Shown here: positions 34,489 through 43,160 of the stretch, piece after piece
Layout: each line of letters starts with the position of its first letter
Position numbering within the stretch: the stretch's first letter is position 1
Assembly: GCA_035524335.1 (NCBI GenBank)
Contig: DATKPE010000038.1
Span: 62,001 to 126,000 of the forward strand
Length of the DNA stretch: 64,000 bases
Reading direction: 5' to 3'
Source of the DNA: DATKPE01 sp035524335
GTDB taxonomy: Bacteria; Bacteroidota; Ignavibacteria; UBA10030; SZUA-254
Notes under the pieces: generated by a model
The model's input: the letters and a program-made list of their open reading frames with translations, nothing else
Database searches by the model: none
What the model was told of the DNA's origin: nothing
Translations under genes and position numbers: made by a program

Positions 34489-35037
34489 CTACTCGACAAG
34501 GGAGAAAAGAACCGCAAGCTGGGCGCGGCGCAGTTGGGCCATGTCCTCTTCACCGAGACCCTGCTTGTGCTGACGCGCCTCGCATTCGTAATATTTCCCG
34601 CCGTGGGTAAAGACGACCACCGCGCCGAGACATCCGCTATTGTCGGTCTCGTACCTCCCGAATTCCCGTTCGTGTATCCGGAATACCGAGGGCGGCGCCG
34701 ACGGGGGGATGATTGTCCCGGCGTCGCGGAAGGCCATGCTCATCGACGCGAGGAGGATCATTCCTTCCTTCGCGATCCGACGCCGGGATTCCGCATCCGG
34801 GGAAATCTCACGGAGACTTATGGACGCCGAAAAATCCTCACGCACGAGCCAGGCATCCAGCGCAGGTGTGAGGGTATCGCTCGCCGGGACGAACCATCCG
34901 GCCGGTATCGTGCCGTGGAGGCTGGAGCCCCGCACGGCGAATGTCAGGGGACCCATCGGATAGTCGTGATCCGGGGGCGGCGGAGAGGAGCAGCCGGCAA
35001 GGGCAAGGAGGAGGAGTGCACAGAGCGCGCGCGCCAC
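34489..35037 (-). CDS. Small lipoprotein of unknown function
   Basis: 182 aa. A lipoprotein signal peptide with lipobox 'LALAG' before Cys16 predicts a lipid-anchored envelope protein. The mature part has a proline run ('SSPPPPDHD') then a mixed alpha/beta domain with 'IPAGWFVP' and 'ASISLREISPD'. That resembles proteins that measure or bind but shows no catalytic motif. It begins 3 bases after the PorV-like gene, so the pair are co-transcribed. It converges tail to tail with the cyclase gene, only 2 bases apart, with no terminator visible. Confidence 0.72.
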   Translation of the reverse strand: MARALCALLLLALAGCSSPPPPDHDYPMGPLTFAVRGSSLHGTIPAGWFVPASDTLTPALDAWLVREDFSASISLREISPDAESRRRIAKEGMILLASMSMAFRDAGTIIPPSAPPSVFRIHEREFGRYETDNSGCLGAVVVFTHGGKYYECEARQHKQGLGEEDMAQLRRAQLAVLFSLVE

Positions 35038-35040
35038 GGA

Positions 35041-36093
35041 TCAGCCCGGCTTCCTTTCGAACTGCGGAGCCTGAAGTGTGAAGATGAGGGAGATGCGGTG
35101 GGTGTTCCCGAGCTGATCATCGGCGCTGAGTTTCGCGAACGAGTAGTCGATGTCGAATTTCGGCAGGTGAATGCCGGCGCCAAAATTCAGCGATCCGATA
35201 TCGCTCAGTCCCGTCCGGACCGCGACGAGATGATGAAAATCATATTCGATGCCGGTATGGAAATCGAAGCTGACTCTTCCAAGGTGGGCATTTGACGCCG
35301 TGAGCCTGTTCTCGAACCGGACGTCGATATCGAACGCCGGTGCAAACTGCCCGTCGAATGCATCGAGGAGATAGGCCGAACCAAGCTTGAGGGTCGGAGA
35401 GATCAGTTCGTTCGTTCCGGTGTTCCACGCGACGAGGGTGGTGGTGATATCCTGTGCGTTGGCGGCCAGGAGGAGGTTGGGAAGCGGCCGGTACTGGGCC
35501 GCGACATCGAAACCGATCCCGGTGGCGGAGGACGGACCGTCGTCTCGACGGATGAGTTTCAGATTGATGCCGACGGAGAGCTGATCGCTCATCAGTCTCG
35601 CATAGGAAAAGTAGAATGCCCAGTCCGCGGCATTGAAGAAGGTGATCCGGCTGTAGTCGATCTCGCCGGGATCGATGATGCCGTTGTGATTCGCATCGGA
35701 CCAGGCGGCGTCGGTATTCGCGATATTGTCGACGCCGAGGCGGATGATCCCCACGCCGAGGGTTGTCGTCGCGTTCATCGGCAGTGCGACGGCGGCATAG
35801 TCGTAATTTTCGAGACCGGCAAATCGTTCGTCGTGCATCAGGGCGATCTGCGGATAGTCGACCAGAGCCAGGCCGGCGGGATTCCAGTAGCCGGCGGTGA
35901 CATCGGCGGCGAGAGCGGAGTAGGCGCCGCCCAGACCGAGCGCTCTTCCTCCGACCCCGATCGCCATAAACTCCCCGGCGTATTTCTCGGTGCCCGCGGC
36001 ACGAAGCGCGCCGGCTGGACAGAGAACAGCGGCGGCGGCGAGGGTGCAGACGGCCACCGTTCGGAACAGCCCGGTCCGGTGAAATCGCTTCAT
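35041..36093 (-). CDS. PorV/PorQ-family outer-membrane protein
   Basis: 350 aa from the ATG at 36093. Signal peptide 1-32. The mature start has the PorV/PorQ/FadL signature 'FMAIGVGGRALGLGGAYSA' followed by 'DVTAGYWNPAGLA'. About 14 strands follow, and the end 'LIFTLQAPQFERKPG' lacks a terminal aromatic. PorV shuttles type IX secretion substrates, while PorQ-like relatives have other roles; which applies here is open. An EF-hand-like loop is visible in 'DANHNGIIDPGEID'. It is followed by the lipoprotein gene and preceded by dnaX on the same strand, 57 bases away. Confidence 0.78.
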   Translation of the reverse strand: MKRFHRTGLFRTVAVCTLAAAAVLCPAGALRAAGTEKYAGEFMAIGVGGRALGLGGAYSALAADVTAGYWNPAGLALVDYPQIALMHDERFAGLENYDYAAVALPMNATTTLGVGIIRLGVDNIANTDAAWSDANHNGIIDPGEIDYSRITFFNAADWAFYFSYARLMSDQLSVGINLKLIRRDDGPSSATGIGFDVAAQYRPLPNLLLAANAQDITTTLVAWNTGTNELISPTLKLGSAYLLDAFDGQFAPAFDIDVRFENRLTASNAHLGRVSFDFHTGIEYDFHHLVAVRTGLSDIGSLNFGAGIHLPKFDIDYSFAKLSADDQLGNTHRISLIFTLQAPQFERKPG

Positions 36094-36150
36094 GACTGTA
36101 TTAAATATGAATAAAACAGAGACGAAAAACAACGGGGGAGCGAAGCGGGA

Positions 36151-37860
36151 TCAGTTGATTTCCTTTGCGCCGAACTCGTCCATGATCGCCCGGATGACGG
36201 GATTCGCGGGAGCGGCGGAGGGGGCAGAAGGTTCCGGGGAAGGAGCCGACGGGAATGTCCCGAGGATGCCTTCGATCCTCACCTTGGCCCCATAAATGCT
36301 CTCCGCCAGGTCGAGGATGAACTGTTTATTCCGTTTAAACGAATCGAGATGGAATCCGTCGGGACAGGCTATCCGGATCTGGTTGCCGCTGATGTCGACT
36401 GGCCTGCTTTCGGAGAGAATGCTTCCCACCGCAATGCGGCGTTTACACGCTTCGGCGACGAGAATCGGCCATTTCTGCTGTAGAATATCGGAAGGAATCG
36501 GCGTGCCGGCCGTTTCCGGGGTGAAGGAGTGCGCCGGAGCGTCGTGCGTGCCGGTGTACTGCACAGGAGGAGGAACGATCTGATCGGGGTGGAGAACGGG
36601 CTGTGTCGCCTTGACCGATCCGCGGACCGGGGCGGATGCATTCTGTGGCGCGGCGGAAGCGGCCGGTCTGGCGCCGGAAGCAGAAGGCGATCCGGCGGGA
36701 CGGCTGTTCCTGAGGCGTTCAATCTCTTCGATCAGCGTTTCGATCTGCACCGTTCTGTCGAGAGCGATCATCTGGAGAAGACAGAGTTCAAGCTTGAAGC
36801 GGGGGTGCTGGCTCCGGCGGAGTTCCAGCTCCGCGGCGGAGACAATTCTGATCAGGCGGAGGAGGTCGCTGTCGCTGAAGGCGTCCGCCGTATCCTTGTA
36901 CCGCACGCGGTAGTGATCGGCCGTTTCGAGGAGATCGGTTGATTTCATCGTCACGGTGATCAGCAGATTGCGGAGGTGTTCGATGAGGCCGAGGAGGAAT
37001 TCCCGCGCATCGACGCCGCGGTTGACGATTTCGTCGATCAGCAGAAGGGCTGCGGCCGGGTCCCGTTTCCGGAGGATGTCAGTGACGCGGAAATAGATTT
37101 CGTCGTCGACAATGCTGAGCATGCTGATGATTTTATCCGACGAGATGGAGGCGCCGCAGAAGGAAACAAGCTGGTCGAAGATGCTCTGTGCGTCGCGCAT
37201 GGAACCGTCGGCGCGTTTTGCGACGATGAGGAGCGCTTCGTCGTCGATCCGGATTTTTTCCCGGCCGGCGATGAACCGGAGCCGGTCGGTAATTTCGCGC
37301 ACCGAGATGCGGCGGAAGTCGAAGCGCTGGCACCGGGAGAGAATGGTCGCGGGGACCTTGTGAATTTCCGTCGTGGCGAAGATGAAGACGACGAAGGGGG
37401 GAGGTTCCTCAAGCGTTTTCAGGAGGGCGTTGAACGCCTCCTTGGTGAGCATGTGAACTTCGTCGATGATGTAGACCTTGTACTTTCCCTTTGCGGGAGG
37501 GTAGCGGACGGAGTCGCGCAGGTTTCGGATTTCGTCGACACCGCGGTTCGACGCGCCGTCGATTTCAAACACGTTCAGGCTTCGCCCTTCTGCCAGTTCG
37601 GCGCAGAGTTCACAGCTGTTATCCGGTTCGTTGTCGCGGGGATGGAGACAATTGATCGCTTTCGCCAGAATGCGCGCGGTGGTGGTTTTGCCGACGCCGC
37701 GCGGGCCGCTGAACAGATACGCATGGGAGAGACGGTTGGTGGCGATGGCATTGCGGAGGGTGGTGGTGACGTGTTCCTGGCCGACGACGTCCCCCGTGAC
37801 CTGGGGCCGCCATTTGCGTGCGGTAACTATGTAGTTCTTGGATTCGTCAGCGGTTTTCAT
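36151..37860 (-). CDS. dnaX: DNA polymerase III subunits gamma/tau
   Basis: 569 aa clamp-loader ATPase. The start at 37860 ('MKTADESKNYIVTARKWRPQ') is used because the promoter lies just upstream. Walker A is GPRGVGKTT (about 41-49). A zinc module of Cys ('CLHPRDNEPDNSCELCAEL'), 'IDEVHMLTKEAFNALLKTLEEPP' (in parts) and 'ATTEIHKVPATILSRCQRFDF' give the AAA+ core, followed by domain III and a Pro/Ala-rich linker (about 390-450). The C-terminal domain would contact other polymerase subunits. No A-rich slippery site for making gamma by frameshift was noticed. Confidence 0.95.
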   Translation of the reverse strand: MKTADESKNYIVTARKWRPQVTGDVVGQEHVTTTLRNAIATNRLSHAYLFSGPRGVGKTTTARILAKAINCLHPRDNEPDNSCELCAELAEGRSLNVFEIDGASNRGVDEIRNLRDSVRYPPAKGKYKVYIIDEVHMLTKEAFNALLKTLEEPPPFVVFIFATTEIHKVPATILSRCQRFDFRRISVREITDRLRFIAGREKIRIDDEALLIVAKRADGSMRDAQSIFDQLVSFCGASISSDKIISMLSIVDDEIYFRVTDILRKRDPAAALLLIDEIVNRGVDAREFLLGLIEHLRNLLITVTMKSTDLLETADHYRVRYKDTADAFSDSDLLRLIRIVSAAELELRRSQHPRFKLELCLLQMIALDRTVQIETLIEEIERLRNSRPAGSPSASGARPAASAAPQNASAPVRGSVKATQPVLHPDQIVPPPVQYTGTHDAPAHSFTPETAGTPIPSDILQQKWPILVAEACKRRIAVGSILSESRPVDISGNQIRIACPDGFHLDSFKRNKQFILDLAESIYGAKVRIEGILGTFPSAPSPEPSAPSAAPANPVIRAIMDEFGAKEIN

Positions 37861-37880
37861 GTCGCGCACCGGTACCGTTC

Positions 37881-37909
37881 AATATATATCAACGGAACGG
37901 AAATTTCAA
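37881..37909 (-). promoter_or_regulatory. Predicted promoter of dnaX
   Basis: On the minus strand: TTGAAA, 17-bp spacer, TATATT. The -35 overlaps the lon stop codon. Confidence 0.6.
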
Positions 37910-40320
37910 GAGGATTTTTTCCCGCCCGCGGGATTTTTGCGTCTGCCGTCAAACACGATCGGCAGGGCTTCATCGATGCTCCGGACATAGCGCAGGGTGA
38001 GTCCTTTTTTCACCCGGGGATGGATCTCGGCCATGTCCTTCTCGTTATCCTTCGGGATGATCACCGTCCGGAGACCGCTCCGCCGGGCCGCCAGAAGTTT
38101 TTCGTTCAGTCCGCCGATGGGGAGCACTTCGCCGCGAAGGGTGATCTCTCCGGTCATGGCGACGTCGTTCCGGGCGGGTCTGCCGCTCGCCGCGGAGATG
38201 ATCGCCATCGCCATGGTGATGCCGGCCGACGGTCCGTCCTTGTGGATCGATCCCTCCGGGAGATGGATGTGGATCTCCTTCTTCTGGAAAAAATTATCCG
38301 GAACGCCGAGCGCGGCCGCGTTGGAACGGATGTAGCTCAGGGCCGCCTGGGCGGATTCCTGCATGACTTCTCCGATCTGGCCGGTGAGCGTCAGTTTTTC
38401 GTTTCCGCTCATGATCGTCGCATCCACGTTCAGGATGGTTCCGCCGACACTCGTCCAGGCCAGGCCGATGACCGACCCGGTGCGCCTTCCGCCGGGAAGC
38501 CGCATCCGGAACCGCGGGACGCCGAGATACTTTTCAATTCCCCTGTCGGTGATCGATACAGGGGCCGGGGATCGCCGGGTTCTGCTGGTCTGTTTGAGAA
38601 CCACGATGTCCTTCGCGACCTTTCTCAGCACCGAGGCGATTTCCCGTTCCAGATTCCGGACGCCCGCCTCGCGGGTATACTCCTGAATGATGCGCGAGAC
38701 CGCCCGCTCGGTGATCCGGACCGCTTCGGGCCGAAGACCGTGCTCCTTCAGCTGTTTCGGAATGATATGCCTGCGCGCGATCTCGCCCTTATCGTATTCA
38801 AGGTAGCCGGGAAGCTCGATGATTTCCATCCGGTCCTGCAGAGGCAACGGAATGTTATAGCGCACATTGGCCGTCGTAATGAACATGACGCTCGAAAGAT
38901 CATAGTCGACGTCGAGATAGTGATCGTTGAAGGTGGTGTTCTGCTCGGGATCGAGGACTTCCAGGAGCGCCGAGGCGGGGTCGCCGCGGAAATCCATGCT
39001 CATCTTGTCGATCTCATCCATCAGAATGACCGGGTTGACAACGCCCGCCCGCCGCATCGACTGGATGATCTTGCCGGGCATCGAGCCGATGTACGTGCGG
39101 CGATGGCCGTGAATCTCGGCTTCGTCCCTGACGCCGCCGAGCGATATCCGCACGAACTTTCGTCCCAACGCGCGCGCGATCGACTTTCCCAGCGACGTTT
39201 TTCCGACTCCCGGCGGTCCGACGAAACAGAGAATCTGCCCCTTCATTTCCCGGACCAGATTCAGGACGGCGATGTGCTCGAGAATCCGCTCCTTCGGTTT
39301 TTCCAGCCCGAAGTGATCAGCATCCAGAATTTTCGCCACATGGCGGACGTCGAGCAGATCCTCCGTCCGTTTCTGCCACGGCACGGCGATCAGCCAGTCC
39401 AGATAATTTCTGCTGACCCCGAATTCCGGAGATTGGGGAGGCGTTTTCTTGAGCTTGTTCAGCTCCTCCATCGCCTTGTCGGCCACCTCTTTCGGCATCC
39501 CCGCGGCCTCGATCTGTTCTTTCAGCTTGGCGATTTCGGGGGAGAGGATTTCATCCGCGCCCAGCTCGTCCTGCAGGATCCTCATCTGTTCCTGCAGAAA
39601 ATACCTTTTTTGTGATTTCTGTATGCTCTCGTGCACCTTGGTGTCGATGTCCTGTTCGATTTTCAGAACGTCGAGCGCCGAGGTGAGAATTCTGGCCAGT
39701 TCGAAGTACTGATCCTTCAACGATTCGCAGGCGAGCACTTTCTGTTTCGTTTCGACCGTCTGGGTGATGTTCGCCGCGACATAGAAAAGACGGCGCAGAG
39801 GGTGGCGGATGTTTTCGAACGCCACGAGGACCTCGCTCGGAACCTCGCGGTTGAGGTGAACGTACTCCGCGAACAGGGCGGAGACATGCCGCATCAGCGC
39901 GTCGACCTCGGGGGTGATCTCCGGAACCGTCCTGTGCACCGTCACCGTGGCTTCCAGGAAATTATCGTTCTGCACGAAGGAGACGATCCTCGCCTGGACG
40001 ACGCCGTCGACCAGAATTTTCATCAGGCCGTTCGGCAGTTTCATGATCTGGATGATCTTTGCGACCGTTCCGTCGCGGTAAATGTCATCCTCGCCCGGAT
40101 CGTCTGTTCCCGCGTTCCGCTGGGCGGCCAGAAAAATGAATTTCTGCCGTTCCAGCGCCTCGTTTGCCGCCCGGAGCGACGATTCGCGTCCGACCAGCAC
40201 GGGGTAAATCATGAACGGAAATACCACCACGTCACGGAGCGGCAGAACCGGCAGGAGGGTGGGGATCGGCTCGTTGGAGGAGATGTGATCTTCTGTTGTC
40301 TGAAGTTCGTCGGATTTCAT
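37906..40320 (-). CDS. lon: ATP-dependent protease Lon (endopeptidase La)
   Basis: 804 aa from the ATG at 40320. Longer frames cross the leader hairpin and promoter, so they are rejected. The N-terminal LAN domain starts at about 25 ('LPVLPLRDVVVFPFM'). A coiled region, then AAA+ with Walker A GPPGVGKTS (about 355) and 'ILMDEIDKM', and the protease domain follow, with Ser about 698 ('DGPSAGIT') and Lys about 741 ('GLNEKLLAARRSG'). Cytoplasmic; it degrades misfolded and regulatory proteins. Its leader contains a terminator-like hairpin (40330-40365). Confidence 0.96.
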   Translation of the reverse strand: MKSDELQTTEDHISSNEPIPTLLPVLPLRDVVVFPFMIYPVLVGRESSLRAANEALERQKFIFLAAQRNAGTDDPGEDDIYRDGTVAKIIQIMKLPNGLMKILVDGVVQARIVSFVQNDNFLEATVTVHRTVPEITPEVDALMRHVSALFAEYVHLNREVPSEVLVAFENIRHPLRRLFYVAANITQTVETKQKVLACESLKDQYFELARILTSALDVLKIEQDIDTKVHESIQKSQKRYFLQEQMRILQDELGADEILSPEIAKLKEQIEAAGMPKEVADKAMEELNKLKKTPPQSPEFGVSRNYLDWLIAVPWQKRTEDLLDVRHVAKILDADHFGLEKPKERILEHIAVLNLVREMKGQILCFVGPPGVGKTSLGKSIARALGRKFVRISLGGVRDEAEIHGHRRTYIGSMPGKIIQSMRRAGVVNPVILMDEIDKMSMDFRGDPASALLEVLDPEQNTTFNDHYLDVDYDLSSVMFITTANVRYNIPLPLQDRMEIIELPGYLEYDKGEIARRHIIPKQLKEHGLRPEAVRITERAVSRIIQEYTREAGVRNLEREIASVLRKVAKDIVVLKQTSRTRRSPAPVSITDRGIEKYLGVPRFRMRLPGGRRTGSVIGLAWTSVGGTILNVDATIMSGNEKLTLTGQIGEVMQESAQAALSYIRSNAAALGVPDNFFQKKEIHIHLPEGSIHKDGPSAGITMAMAIISAASGRPARNDVAMTGEITLRGEVLPIGGLNEKLLAARRSGLRTVIIPKDNEKDMAEIHPRVKKGLTLRYVRSIDEALPIVFDGRRKNPAGGKKSS

Positions 40321-40329
40321 AGGCGTATG

Positions 40330-40365
40330 AAAAAAAATGCCCTGCGGCGGTGGTTCTGCAGGACA
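40330..40365 (-). terminator. Terminator-like hairpin inside the lon leader
   Basis: Read on the minus strand: an 8-bp stem TGTCCTGC / GCAGGGCA (one G-U pair), a 12-base loop, then eight T, ending 10 bases before the lon ATG. It lies between the lon promoter and its start codon, and no other minus-strand gene is close upstream. It may be an attenuator. Confidence 0.6.
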
Positions 40366-40382
40366 GATGCGATGTGTCGAAA

Positions 40383-40411
40383 AATATACGAAGAATGCGA
40401 TCGGGATGCAA
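40383..40411 (-). promoter_or_regulatory. Predicted promoter of lon
   Basis: On the minus strand: TTGCAT, 17-bp spacer, TATATT, preceded by TTCG. Predicted start near 40376, giving a leader of about 55 bases. Confidence 0.6.
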
Positions 40412-40423
40412 AACACAGCCGGA

Positions 40424-40452
40424 TTGGCGGCTCTCCCCGAATTTTGTATATT
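40424..40452 (+). promoter_or_regulatory. Predicted promoter of the M14 peptidase gene
   Basis: TTGGCG, 17-bp spacer, TATATTTG, 26 bases before the ATG. It diverges from the lon promoter. Confidence 0.5.
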
Positions 40453-40478
40453 TGTCGGTTCACTTTCTCCTCGGCGGC

Positions 40479-41624
40479 ATGAAAACCTATTCGGAATTTG
40501 CGGACGAACTCTTTACGGTCCACCCCGGGATCCGGGTCGATCTCGGACCGGGACGGCATTTTTCACCCGAACAATTTCATACGGCGGTCGACCGCATCGC
40601 GTCGGCCATTCCGGCAGGCATACTCTCCGTCTCCCTCGCCGGAGAGTCGTATGAACAGAGACCCATTCGTCTCTTTACGGTCGGCTCCGGCCCCGTCACG
40701 ATATTTCTCTGGTCGCAGATGCACGGGGATGAATCGACGGCGACAGCCGCGATTGCAGATATTCTGAAGTACATCGGTACAGGCGGCGGGAGGAGTGAAG
40801 TTGACCATCTGCTCTCGCGGACAACCATCCATTTTCTCCCGATGCTCAACCCCGACGGCGCCGCTCGGCGCCGCAGAAGAACGGCGCAGGACATCGATAT
40901 GAACCGGGACGCCCTCGCCTTCCGTTCCCCCGAGGCGGTTCTCCTTAAAAAAGTCAGGGATGCTGCGAAACCGGCCTACGGGTATAACCTGCATGATCAG
41001 GAATTGAGCACGGTCGGGGAAACCCGCCGCCTTACGGCGCTGGCGCTCCTTGCGCCTGCGTTCGATGCTGCAAGGGGAGACAACGAGGTGCGGAGCAGGG
41101 CGAGACGCCTCTGCGCCGCGTTCGCCCGTGTTGCCGGCCGGTTCGCTCCCGGCGGACTTGCCCGGTACGACGACACGTTCGAACCGCGGGCGTTCGGGGA
41201 TAACATGCAGAAGTGGGGCACGAGCACGATGCTCGTCGAATCGGGCCACGCACCCGGCGATCCGGACAAGGAGTCGATCCGGCGGCTGAATTTTACCGGC
41301 ATTCTCGCAACACTGTTCGGGATCGCCACCGGTGAACTGCTTCACGAACCGACCGGACCGTACGATCTCCTTCCGCCGAATTTCAAGCGCGCGTACGACT
41401 GCATTATCCGGTCGGTTACCGTGGAGGACGACGGAAAAAGATTTACTGCGGATCTGGGATTATCCGCGCAGGTCGATACACACTCCGAACCCCCTCTCCG
41501 GCTTGTCGACCTCGGCGATCTTCACACCTTCACCGCGATGGAAGAGATCGACGGGCGGAAAAAATCCGTTCCCCGGTCCGCTCTGAAACTGGGTGAGCCG
41601 TTCGACCCCTCTCTGCCCGGCTGA
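40479..41624 (+). CDS. M14-family zinc carboxypeptidase-like protein
   Basis: 381 aa from the ATG at 40479, with no signal peptide. Zinc ligands of M14 peptidases are present: His and Glu in 'QMHGDEST' (about 82-86) and the third His in 'YNLHDQE'. The substrate Arg/Asn region 'IDMNRDAL' and a late 'LVESGHAP' are also seen. Family members remove C-terminal residues or deacylate amino acids; the cytoplasmic members are poorly characterised. The C-terminal 100 residues form an additional domain. Monocistronic, divergent from lon. Confidence 0.83.
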   Translation: MKTYSEFADELFTVHPGIRVDLGPGRHFSPEQFHTAVDRIASAIPAGILSVSLAGESYEQRPIRLFTVGSGPVTIFLWSQMHGDESTATAAIADILKYIGTGGGRSEVDHLLSRTTIHFLPMLNPDGAARRRRRTAQDIDMNRDALAFRSPEAVLLKKVRDAAKPAYGYNLHDQELSTVGETRRLTALALLAPAFDAARGDNEVRSRARRLCAAFARVAGRFAPGGLARYDDTFEPRAFGDNMQKWGTSTMLVESGHAPGDPDKESIRRLNFTGILATLFGIATGELLHEPTGPYDLLPPNFKRAYDCIIRSVTVEDDGKRFTADLGLSAQVDTHSEPPLRLVDLGDLHTFTAMEEIDGRKKSVPRSALKLGEPFDPSLPG

Positions 41625-41630
41625 ATCGGT

Positions 41631-42392
41631 TTACTTCATTCCAAAACCGGTCAGCGCAACCAGAACGACCCATAAAGCCCAGAGGAGATACATCAATCCC
41701 AATCCTGTGCCGGCGGATTTCCCCGTCAGCCTGCTGACCGCTATGCCCAGGACGCCGGTTTCCCACAACGTGAAAATGTTCACCGAACCGATCAGCCGGT
41801 CGCCGGTCTTCAGCGGATCATAGGATCCGAGAAATGCGAGCACGGGACCGGGGGTGGCGTAGATGGTATTAAGAAGATTCATCAGCAGGATCGTGATGAT
41901 CGTTCCCAGAAGTCCTATCAGTGTGGTGAGGCCGAATGATTCGAGGAGTTTTCCGTAACCGACGGGCGTCTTCAACCCCAGACGGGTGATCAGCATCAGG
42001 AGAAGAGGGAGGCCGAAGAGTGTTGCGGACACGAGGAGAATCTGACCGCCTGCGCCAAAGATGAGAAAGAGAACCGGACCCGAGGATTCCATGCTGGAAG
42101 AGATCTGATCGAACTGCTGCTGGGTGAGTTGTCCCGAGGCGACCTTCTCCTTCATTGCGCGTTCCTGAATATCGAAAATCTGCTGGCGCAGTGCGGGGTT
42201 TGATAAGATGGCATACGTAGCGAGCACAGCCATGACAAGCATGAGGATATACGGAATCAGCCAGGAAGAAGTCCGGGGAGGGGCGACGGAGATTTCGGAA
42301 AACAACTCCCCCGGGGCAGTAAAGACATTGACCGCCCTGGTCATAAACGATGTGGGAGCAACTGTTTGCGGTTGAATTGCTGTTTCTTCCAT
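41631..42392 (-). CDS. YIP1 family membrane protein
   Basis: 253 aa integral membrane protein with about five helices (near 45-65, 105-130, 150-180, 190-205 and 225-248). An amphipathic cytoplasmic region of Gln/Glu/Lys (70-100) lies between the first two. The N-terminal 'MTRAVNVFTAPGELFSEISV' followed by 'WLIPYIL' is the usual YIP1/DUF1282 start. Bacterial YIP1 proteins have no agreed function. GGAGG precedes the ATG. Monocistronic, convergent with the M14 gene. Confidence 0.8.
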   Translation of the reverse strand: MEETAIQPQTVAPTSFMTRAVNVFTAPGELFSEISVAPPRTSSWLIPYILMLVMAVLATYAILSNPALRQQIFDIQERAMKEKVASGQLTQQQFDQISSSMESSGPVLFLIFGAGGQILLVSATLFGLPLLLMLITRLGLKTPVGYGKLLESFGLTTLIGLLGTIITILLMNLLNTIYATPGPVLAFLGSYDPLKTGDRLIGSVNIFTLWETGVLGIAVSRLTGKSAGTGLGLMYLLWALWVVLVALTGFGMK

Positions 42393-42415
42393 GGTTCCTC
42401 CGTATTGTGTGCCGC

Positions 42416-42444
42416 AAAGTAGCGAAAAGAACGGGAAAATTCAA
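42416..42444 (-). promoter_or_regulatory. Predicted promoter of the YIP1 gene
   Basis: On the minus strand: TTGAAT, 17-bp spacer, TACTTT. Confidence 0.5.
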
Positions 42445-42459
42445 GAGTATGCGCAAGTC

Positions 42460-42488
42460 TTGATTTTCACTCACCCCTTTGTTATTTT
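42460..42488 (+). promoter_or_regulatory. Predicted promoter of the TPR-EamA-trmH operon
   Basis: TTGATT, 17-bp spacer, TATTTT. It diverges from the YIP1 promoter 15 bases away. The leader to the ATG at 42600 is about 105 bases. Confidence 0.5.
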
Positions 42489-42599
42489 GCCGATCATAGT
42501 TGCGGCGCGATGACCGTTCCGGGCAGAATGCGGGGAAACGGTTGTTCCGGTTCATCAACATAACCCGATTGCGTTCCTGCAGCGATGTGAAATCCAGCG

Positions 42600-43160
42600 A
42601 TGCCTCAGCTCACGCCAGAAGATATCCGGAAACGATTCGAACAGTCGAGGGAGTTCAACGACCTGTTTGAAGCATTTGAAGAGGCCCTGCGGCTCGGCCT
42701 CCGGGATATCGAACTGTATCGGCTTCTCTTCTGGAACAGCGCGCTGACGCCCGACGAAGTGTGCATGTTCGGCGAAAAACTCGCGGCGGAATTCCCCGAC
42801 CTCTCGTTCGATGTCTATATGTGGCTCGCGAGCGTCTTCAACGTCACCTACGCAATGTACGATAATTACGATCTGGCCTTTCGCTACTACCGGAAAGCGG
42901 CCGCCGCAAAGCCTGCCTCCTCCGATCCGTACCTCAGGATCTCCGAATGCTATGAACCGGATCTCAACATCCCGCCGCTCGATGCGATCATCCATTTTCT
43001 GAAGGCGGGGGCGCCAGGGCTCGAACAGCCGAAACCGGTGTTCGAAAAGCTTGCACATTTCTACGACCTCCGCGGCAATGATGAAATGAGCTCCTACTTC
43101 CGCCGCCGCGCCGAAGAATCATCCCCGCCACCCGGACCTGATCCGCTCCCGCCCCAATGA
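42600..43160 (+). CDS. TPR-like helical protein of unknown function
   Basis: 186 aa, no signal peptide. Repeated helix pairs are visible: 'FNDLFEAFEEALRLGLRDIEL' (in parts), 'YDLAFRYYRKAAAAKPASSDPYL' (in parts, TPR-like) and 'FEKLAHFYDLRGNDEMSSYF'. They suggest a small tetratricopeptide-type scaffold. The C-terminal tail is proline-rich. The stop overlaps the transporter start (ATGA), so translation is likely coupled. No function can be assigned. Confidence 0.68.
   Translation: MPQLTPEDIRKRFEQSREFNDLFEAFEEALRLGLRDIELYRLLFWNSALTPDEVCMFGEKLAAEFPDLSFDVYMWLASVFNVTYAMYDNYDLAFRYYRKAAAAKPASSDPYLRISECYEPDLNIPPLDAIIHFLKAGAPGLEQPKPVFEKLAHFYDLRGNDEMSSYFRRRAEESSPPPGPDPLPPQ

Noticed and set aside
36094..36150. 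A promoter for the PorV-like gene (TTGTTT-N17-CATATT)
   Set aside because: The first -10 base is C, unlike all other promoters here, and the gene is close enough to dnaX to be co-transcribed.
36976..39615. An 879-codon open frame on the plus strand antisense to dnaX and lon
   Set aside because: It is rich in Asp, Arg and His without domain logic, lacks a ribosome site and lies opposite two unmistakable genes. It is a by-product of GC-rich codon usage.
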